DNA from: Homarus americanus
Taxonomy: Eukaryota; Arthropoda; Malacostraca; Decapoda; Nephropidae
DNA: 64,000 bases
Direction of reading: 5' to 3'
Assembly (NCBI RefSeq): GCF_018991925.1
Contig: NW_024748870.1
Span: 265,007-329,006, forward strand
Shown: piece by piece, positions 56,979-64,000 of the stretch
Position numbering within the stretch: the first letter of the stretch is position 1
Layout: every line of letters starts with the position of its first letter
Position numbers and translations under genes: made by a program
The notes under the pieces: model-generated
What the model saw: only the letters and a program-made list of their open reading frames with translations
What the model was told of the DNA's origin: nothing
The model's database searches: none

Positions 56979-57540
56979 ATGTAACTTAAATGTAACTTCT
57001 TCTGAAGACTCACACTTATTTAGGGAAGTTGCAAAATTGTTCACAAAAAATACGTTCTGAGGTTATACTCAGAGTTAGTAGATCTGGTAGGAGTTGAAGG
57101 GGGTCTCTCCTTCAGACGCTCAGTGTTAGATCAGAACTGGGTGGTGTCCAGCTAAAGACTGCCTAGCTCTTCAGAGCGGGCCTACCCTGGGGTTAACTAA
57201 CAATGACGTCACGAAGGAAGATGCATGGGTTCAAGCTTCTAGAAGCTTCTACCAACAGGAAGGGTCGGTATGAGTCAATTCCTTAGCATGAATACCTAAA
57301 TCAGTGTCAGCAGCGCTACTGAAATAGCTGTCTGGAAAATGATCTTGTTGAGCCGTGAATCATCCTTAACTGACGTTGCAGATATCTAACTAATCTGACT
57401 AATAATTTACATCAAATACTTGGGAGTTTACTAGTGATAATCAGTGTACCTAGTTATCAAGTAAAAGTCATTAATTAAATAAGTAATAAGCTTCAAAGTT
57501 GATATCGTCATATTGAGACATCTCTGGTCGACACACTGTA
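56979..57540. promoter_or_regulatory. Non-coding segment with perfect CRE and heat-shock elements
   Basis: TGACGTCA occurs at 57205-57212 and CTTCTAGAAGCTTCT at 57236-57250, a perfect three-site heat-shock element (TTC-GAA-TTC in register), 24 bp apart. The segment begins near TGTAACTTAAATGTAAC and has no coding potential; it could be an LTR or promoter fragment. No TATA box at a convincing distance. Confidence 0.4.
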
Positions 57541-57824
57541 GCCAGACCGTATCTAATATACTATAGGACTAACCGAATGTATGTCTGCCTGTCTGTTTGT
57601 CTGTCTGTGCAGCCGAAACGGCACAATCGTTTTTCATCAAACTTGGTGGAAAAATCGCAAAAAATTCGTAGAGTGGAACAAACCTGGTCCCATGTCGATG
57701 GTTTCTTTAGGAAGCCATTAATTAACCATTTTATTTACGATGGAAAAGGATGCACCCTAATTTACCATGCAAGTCTACAGACTTGTCGCACCCTCATTCG
57801 CTGTACGCTGTCAGCCGGATACAA
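57541..57824 (+). repeat. Dispersed repeat, copy 1 (Helitron-like start?)
   Basis: Starts TCTAATATACTATAGGA, then TGTCTGTTTGTCTGTCTG, GAAACGGCACAATCGTTTTT, GTGGAACAAACCTGGTCCCA and TGTCGATGGTTTCTTTAG. It matches 61345-61600. A TCTAATATA start followed by TCTG runs recalls 5' ends of animal Helitrons, but I see no CTRR end with hairpin, so the class is open. Confidence 0.55.
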
Positions 57825-57895
57825 TACAGTACAATACCATACAATACCATACAATACCATACCATACAATATATTACACAACAAACTATAAATAT
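57825..57895. repeat. ACAATACCAT microsatellite
   Basis: Five- and ten-base units of the type ATACC and ACAATACCAT, about seven copies. Confidence 0.85.
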
Positions 57896-58135
57896 TTGTA
57901 AGAATAAAACATAATAATATATACATGTAAGACTCACAACTTGATAAGATATCCGTAAGACATTAGCTATTGGAAATGTGATTAAATGTTTTGTTTTAAA
58001 TCCAGTGTGAAATGTATCGGTATTGGTGGTACAATCCTAATGGTCTCTAATCCTGTTGATTAGGTGAGGTTAATCTGGGTTTAATGAGATTAAAGATTAG
58101 GTGTGGGGTTTATTCTACCTGTGTTAGTCTCAGGT

Positions 58136-61100
58136 ACGACCCTTATTGTAGCAATCACGACCATGATTATAGCAACCACGACCATGATTATAACAACCAC
58201 GACCATGATTATAACATCACGACCATGATTATAACAACCACGTACATGATTATAACACCCACGACCATGATTATAATACCCACGACCATGATTATAGCAA
58301 CCACGACCATGATTATAACAACCACGACCATGATTATAACATCACGACCATGATTATAACAACCACGTACATGATTATAACACCCACGACCATGATTATA
58401 ATACCCACCACCATGATTATAACAACCAGGACCATGATTATAGCAACCACGACTATGATTATAACAACCACGACCATGATTATAACTAGCACGACCATGA
58501 TTATAACAACCACGACTATGGTTATATCACCCACGACCATGATTATAAAAACCCTGACTATGATTATAACAACCACAACCATGATTATAACAACCACGAC
58601 TATGATTATAACAACCACGATTATGATTATAACAACCACGACCATGATTATAACAACCACGACTATGATTATAACAACCACGACTATGATTATAACAACC
58701 ACGACCATGATTATAACAACCACGACCATGATTATAACAACCACGACTATGATGATATCACCCACGACCATGATTATAACAACCACGACAATGATTATAA
58801 CAACCACGACCACGAATATAACAACCACGACCATGATTATAACAACCACGACCATGATTATAACAACCACGACTATGATTATATCACCCACGACCATGAT
58901 TATAACACCTACGACTATGATCATAACAACCATGAGCATGATCATAACAACGACCATGATTATAACAACCACGACCATGATTATAACAACCACGACTATA
59001 ATTATAACAACGACGACCATGGTTATAACACCCACGACCATGATTATAACAACCATAACCATGATTATAACAACCACGACCATGATTATAACAACCACGA
59101 CCATGATTATAACAACCACGACTATGATTATATCACCCACGACCATGATTATAACAACCACGTCCATGATTATACCAACCACGACAATGATTATAACAAC
59201 CACGACTATGATTATAATAAGCACAACCATGAATATAACAAGCGCGACCATGAATATAGCAACCACGACCATGATTATAACAACCACGACCATGATTATA
59301 ACACCCACGACCATGATTATAACATCCTCGACCATGATTATAACAACCACGACCATGATTATAACAACCACGACTATGATTATATCACCCACGACCATGA
59401 TTATAACAACCACGACAATGATTATAACAACCACGACCATGAATATAACAACCGACCATGATTATAACAACCACGACCATGATTATAACAACCACGACCA
59501 TGATTATAACAACCACGACAATGATTATAAAAACCACGACTTTGATTATAACAACCACGACCATGATTATAACAACCACGAGTGTGATTATACCATCCAC
59601 GACCATGATTATAACAACCACGACCATGATTATTACAACACGACCATGATTATAACAACCACGACCATGATCATAATAACCACGACCATGATTATAACAA
59701 CCACGACTATGATTATATCACCCACGACCATGATTATAACACCTACGACTATGATCATAACCATGAGCATGATCATAACCACGACCATGACTATAACAAC
59801 CACGACCATGATTATAACAACCACGACCATGATTATAACAACCACGACCATGATTAAAACACCTACGACCATGATTTTAGCAACCACGACCATGGTTATA
59901 ACAACCACGACCATGATTATAACAACCACAACAATGATTATAACAACCACGACTATGATTATAATAAGCACAACCATGAATATAACAAGCACGACCATGA
60001 ATATAACAACCACGACCATGATTATAACAACCACGACCATGATTATAACAACCACGACCATGATTATAAAACCACGACAATGATTATAAAAACCACGACT
60101 TTGATTATAACAACCACGACCATGATTATAACAACCACGAGTGTGATTATACCATCCACGACCATGATTATAACAACCACGACCATGATTATTACAACAC
60201 GACCATGATTATAACAACCACGACCATGATTATAATAACCACGACCATAATTATAACAACAACGACCATGATCATAACAACCACGACCATGAATATAACA
60301 CCCACGACCATGATTATAACACCCACGACCATGATTATATCAACCACGGCCATGATTATAACAACCACGACCATGATTATAAACACCCCACGACCATGAC
60401 TATAACAACCACGACCATGATTAAAACACCTACGACATGATTTTAGCAACGACCATGGTTATAACAACCACGACCATGATTATAACAACCACAACAATGA
60501 TTATAACAACCACGACTATGATTATAATAAGCACAACCATGAATATAACAAGCACGACCATGAATATAACAACCACGACCATGATTATAACAACCACGAC
60601 CATGATTATAACAACCACGACCATGATTATAGCAACCACGACAATGATTATAAAAACCAAGACTTTGATTATAACAACCACGACCATGATTATAACAACC
60701 ATGAGTGTGATTATACCATCCACGACCATGATTATAACAACCACGACCATGATTATTACAACACGACCATGATTATAACAACCACGACCATGATTATAAC
60801 AACCACGACCATAATTATAACAACAACGACCATGATCATAACAACCACGACCATGAATATAACACCACGACCATGATTATAACACCCACGACCATGATTA
60901 TAACAACCACGACCATGATTATAACAACCACGACCATGATTATAACACCCACGACCATGATTATAACAACCACGACCATGATTATAACAACCACGACCAT
61001 GATTAAACACCACGACCATGATTTTAACAACCACGACCATGATTATAACAACCACGACCATGATTATAACAACCACGATTATAACAACCACGACTATGAT

Positions 61101-61330
61101 TATAACAACCACGACCATGATTATAACAACCACGACCACGATTATAACAACCACGACCATGATTATAACACCCACGACCATGATTATAACAACCACGACC
61201 ATGATTATAACAACCACGACCATGATTATAACAACCACGACCATGATTAAAACACCTACGACCATGATTTTAGCAACCACGACCATGATTGTAACAACCA
61301 CGACCATGATTATAACAACCACGACCATCT
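58136..61330. repeat. 21-bp minisatellite of about 3.2 kb, about 150 copies
   Basis: Unit AACCACGACCATGATTATAA plus C. Marker variants recur at about 560-bp spacing: TTATTACAACA at 59630, 60189 and 60753, and AGTGTGATTATACCATCC about 50 bp before each, so a higher-order repeat exists in the right half. As 21 is a multiple of three and stops are rare, frames of 577 (+) and 368 (-) codons arise with a seven-residue period (TTTMIIT or MVVVVII). Codons are identical across units at all positions, as expected from repeat copying, so I do not call a gene. Confidence 0.97.
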
Positions 61331-61344
61331 ATCTTCCATCTATC

Positions 61345-61660
61345 TTCTAATATACTATAGGAATACCGAGTGTCTGTTTGTTTGTCTTTTCTGGGCAGTC
61401 GAAACGGCACAATCGTTTTTCATCAAACCTGGTGGAAAAATCGCAAAAAATGTCGTAGAGTGGAACAAACCTGGTCCCATGTCGATGGTTTCTTTAGCAA
61501 CGTATTAATTAAGCATTTTATTTATCCTGGAAAACGATGTCGCTGTACTCTGTCAGCCAGACGGCGGTTGCGCGCTAGCCAAGCACGAGCGTTCGAACTT
61601 TCACGTCTCGGTAAACTGTACCACCGGACCCGCCACATGGCACGAAGGGCCCACGATCAC
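61345..61660 (+). repeat. Dispersed repeat, copy 2
   Basis: Same sequence as 57541-57760, with a different right part (GCCAGACGGCGGTTGCGCGC) that runs into a CR1 fragment at about 61665. The two copies bracket the 21-bp minisatellite in the same orientation. Confidence 0.65.
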
Positions 61661-61664
61661 TTGT

Positions 61665-62440
61665 ATATAAGCTACATAGATATCGGCATTGACAGCAACG
61701 TAATTAAATTTGCTGACGACATTAAATAGGGGGTATAATTAAATCTGACGTGGACTCTGTTAAACTACTGGAAGATCTAAACAAATGTTTCTCATGGTCT
61801 GAAATGGCAGATGAAATTTAATGTGGATAAATGTAAAGTACACAAGCCTAACAAAGTACTTGGGCTTATACAAAGGCGTGTTAGTTTCAACACAAACAAG
61901 GTTATCCTAAAACTAATACTTGCGCTTGTGAGACCTCATTTGGATTACACGGTTCAGTTCTGGTCACCGTACTACCGAATAGATAAAGATTCCATAGAAC
62001 GAATTCAGAGGAGAATGACAAGATTAATCCCGGGCATTGGGAACCTTGAGTACAGAAACAGATTAAAACATCTTAATTTGCACTCCCTCGAGAGACATAG
62101 AGTGTGGGGCGATATGATCGACGTGTATAAATGGAAGTAAGGGTTAAAGAAAGGAAATTAACAAAGGTACTTAAATTATCCAACCAGGAGCGAACTCGTA
62201 GCAATGGTTTTAAATTAGACAAATTTAGATTTAGGCGCGAGATAGGTAAATATTGGTTTAGAAATCGAGTAGTGGATGAGTGGAACAAATTACTAAACAT
62301 CATCATTAACTCGAACACCCTGGATAGCTTCAAATACTGGTTGGATAGATATATGAGCGATAGGGATTGGGTGTAAACGGGTCTGCCTAGTATGGGCCAA
62401 TAGGCTAGCTGCAATTTTCCCCATTCTTATGTTCTTATAT
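61665..62440 (+). pseudogene. CR1-like LINE family I, copy D (3' fragment)
   Basis: Encodes DIGIDSNVIKFADDIK, WQMKFNVDKCKV, VLGLIQRRVSFNTNKVILKL, RPHLDYTVQFWSPYYRIDKD, HLNLHSLERHRVWGDMIDVY, then after a frameshift RTRSNGFKLDKFRFRREIGK and RYMSDRDWV. A deletion removes the CERDLG segment. Ends with GGGCCAATAGGCTAGCTGCA and a TTCTTATG tail. More diverged than copies A and B. Confidence 0.85.
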
Positions 62441-62834
62441 ATACCCCAATCTTCAATAGGGTTAGGTTCCTCAAAACCCCATCGCCATGTGAAATATCAT
62501 ACGCCAGGGAGCATTATAGCATAGTGTTCAATGGGATATATTCCCAGCTAGTACAAAAACCCACTTGCATCACCAAAAGCAAATTATACACTAATAATAA
62601 ACTGTACATAAAACCAGAAGACAACAACGCCACACCATTAAGAACACTAATCACTTCTCAATCACAAAACCGGAGATATCTGGTCTTCGGCGAGGACCTG
62701 CTCCTGATGGAGGATTGGTTTTAGACAGTCATTTGTTGTTTCTGTAGACTTGAGGTTTAAGAGTAATGCCTGACTGCACTGAAACAATTGAGGTCTTCAA
62801 CAAGGGCGTGATACCGGAGGAGGGTTGTGGTCTT
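62441..62834. other. Non-coding stretch
   Basis: Nothing recognised. Confidence 0.4.
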
Positions 62835-63250
62835 TTTTTTTTTTCCTTTTTTTTACGGGGATTGGCCCACCCGGGAACAGGTCAACGATCCACATCGGAG
62901 CCTGGGGGGCGCAAAATAAGAATAAAGAAATTAAAAATAGAAAAGAAAAAAAGGTTATATTATTCTACACCGTAGAGATGCCGGAAAACCAGCCTTTTAA
63001 AGTGAGACAGCTTGTATGAGTAAGGAAACACAGAAGAAGGCAGATCATTCCACAGTCTGGCTGTGTGAGGAAATAAGGATGTACTATAACTGGTTATTCT
63101 AGTGTGACCGACATCCACAGAGAAATGGTGGGCACCGCCGGCAAGACGAGTGTTACGAGACCACGGCCTTGCCGGCGGTACACAGGATGCCAAATCCACC
63201 GAACATTGCAACATAGTATCTAAGTTTTCCTGGAACATGGTTTCTCAGAT
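62835..63250 (-). pseudogene. LINE 3' end (minus) with the shared 3' tail
   Basis: The minus frame 63238-62960 encodes RITSYSTSLFPHTARLWNDL, then PSSVFPYSYKLSHFKRLVFR, the typical C-terminal end of LINE reverse-transcriptase proteins. The 120-bp 3' UTR includes GACCTGTTCCCGGGTGGGCC and ends in CCCCGTAAAAAAAA. The same tail occurs in the SINE-like elements at 26100 and 55365. The rest of the LINE is missing. Confidence 0.7.
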
Positions 63251-63390
63251 GCTGGATATCTTTCAGTTTAGGCTAAGACTCTTTATTGACATCTGGTATC
63301 CGTAAGGACTTAAAGTCTTATACTTGTGGGAACAGGTGCTGGAGGACAGCAGTCTCTAGGTGATGCATAATACCACTGAAAAGTGAAGCG

Positions 63391-63585
63391 TTACTTTGAC
63401 ACTTCGTGTAGTGCCTTGGTTTCAGGCTCACTCTTAGCCTCGTCCGTAGACCCTTTTCGTTGCTGCTGACCAGCGAAGTTCCAGGACTGGACAGTGCCGG
63501 AGCAGAAGATGAGGTAGAAGATCTCCGTCAACCCGTAGATGGGAACACACATCCAGAACACCTTCTGCCACTGACCCATCGTTTG
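63391..63585 (-). CDS. SLC17-family transporter, last exon
   Basis: Sixty-four codons and a stop on the minus strand, beginning at a TTGATTCCAG acceptor. QTMGQWQKVFWMCVPIYGLT and EIFYLIFCSGTVQSWNF match the twelfth membrane segment and the 'IF.SG..Q.WN' end of SLC17 transporters (sodium/phosphate cotransporter, sialin, VGLUT relatives), major-facilitator proteins that move organic anions or phosphate. The hydrophilic tail AGQQQRKGSTDEAKSEPETK should be cytoplasmic. The exon joins in phase 0 to 63972-64000. Unlike the rest of the window it has intact splice sites and no lesion. Exact substrate cannot be told from this fragment. Confidence 0.85.
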   Translation of the reverse strand, partial: QTMGQWQKVFWMCVPIYGLTEIFYLIFCSGTVQSWNFAGQQQRKGSTDEAKSEPETKALHEVSK

Positions 63586-63971
63586 CTGGAATCAATAAAT
63601 ATAATCAATAAGATTGTCTCATTTTTTCTCTTTCCTGTAACTTCATTTTTTACTTTACAGGTAAATCAGGGAATTGTCCCTTTTTAATATTTTACTGATG
63701 AAAGATGAAAGATGTCACAAAAGGTCCATTCTTACAAGCGAACTTTTGGATCAACTGACGATTAGCCACCCCAGCTTACCTCACCTTAAGTTTAACAACC
63801 CTAAAGCTAAACCTAAGTTAATCTGTTCTAAACTAAACTACCCCCCCCCCTAGGAAGCGTTTTGGTGTTAAATCATGAAGTGAAATATGCTGTGGGGCTA
63901 ATCATGTGACTGGGAATTTGGTTTATGGCAGGAGAGTGAGGAAAAAGGTACAAATTAATCTTCACACTAAC
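63586..63971 (-). other. Intron of the SLC17-family gene
   Basis: 386 bp, GT at 63971-63970 and AG at 63587-63586 on the minus strand, with a T-rich stretch upstream of the acceptor. Contains a run of ten C at 63841-63850. Confidence 0.8.
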
Positions 63972-64000
63972 CTGGCCTCTGGTGAGGGCTCCCACAGCCA
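63972..64000 (-). CDS. SLC17-family transporter, penultimate exon (partial)
   Basis: Twenty-nine bases at the window edge encode AVGALTRGQ before the GTTAGT donor. Joined to the last exon this gives VGALTRGQQTMGQWQKVF, matching the loop before the last membrane segment in SLC17 proteins ('GALT.N..T..QW..VF'). The gene continues beyond the window. Confidence 0.8.

Noticed and set aside
58350..60083. 577-codon plus-strand and 368-codon minus-strand open frames with threonine/isoleucine and valine/isoleucine heptads
   Set aside because: They follow from a 21-bp tandem repeat whose unit has no stop in these frames. No start context, domain or codon-position bias; both strands are equally open.

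Overview
This is eukaryotic, non-coding-rich DNA with two 100-bp assembly gaps (N at 15706-15805 and 54864-54963). The mix of Penelope-like, CR1-like, I-like, L2-like and DIRS-like retroelements, many minisatellites, intron-bearing transposase genes and an SLC17-type transporter exon points to an arthropod. A decapod crustacean is my best guess; this is inference, with no diagnostic host gene beyond that exon. The only host gene I can support is at the extreme right edge: the last two exons of an SLC17-family (sodium/phosphate cotransporter, sialin or VGLUT-like) gene on the minus strand, 63391-64000.

Layout. 1-5200: a 65-bp minisatellite and a decayed DIRS-like tyrosine-recombinase retroelement. 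5209-15705: a 25-bp satellite (unit core CTATATAAATGCAGATACAC) carrying nested insertions. These are two copies of a TA-flanked TIR element (one split by a short Gypsy-type LTR element), a solo-LTR relative, a CR1-like LINE fragment and Penelope-like (PLE) fragments with hammerhead-ribozyme-like ends. The satellite changes orientation across one PLE and again before the gap. 15806-22540: a 27-bp minisatellite, a second PLE endonuclease fragment, an I-clade-like LINE with RNase H, and a 23-bp minisatellite. 22816-36022: the transposon-rich core. A CACTG-ended DNA transposon with a spliced transposase gene sits in a CR1 copy. A pair of related, unassigned TIR transposons have GG ends and TAKTA 5-bp duplications, one with an intact 730-codon ORF. 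A 1038-bp hAT-type element has a perfect 8-bp duplication.

36023-56980: a possible solo LTR, an L2-like LINE, a nearly full-length CR1-like LINE (SGNH-esterase ORF1 plus EN-RT ORF2) inserted into a 64-bp minisatellite, a second CR1-like copy, several minisatellites and a MULE fragment. Two segments (38978-44478 and 55585-56978) are a duplication pair, of which only the first carries the CR1 insertion. 56979-64000: a stretch with perfect CRE and HSE motifs, a two-copy dispersed repeat flanking a 3.2-kb 21-bp minisatellite with about 560-bp higher-order periodicity, another CR1 fragment, a LINE 3' end, and the SLC17 exons.

Nearly all long open frames here are transposon proteins or artefacts of tandem repeats. 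The nesting order allows relative dating: 18-bp minisatellite before hAT and GG-element insertions; CR1 family II before the CACTG element; segmental duplication or minisatellite before the CR1 family I insertion.
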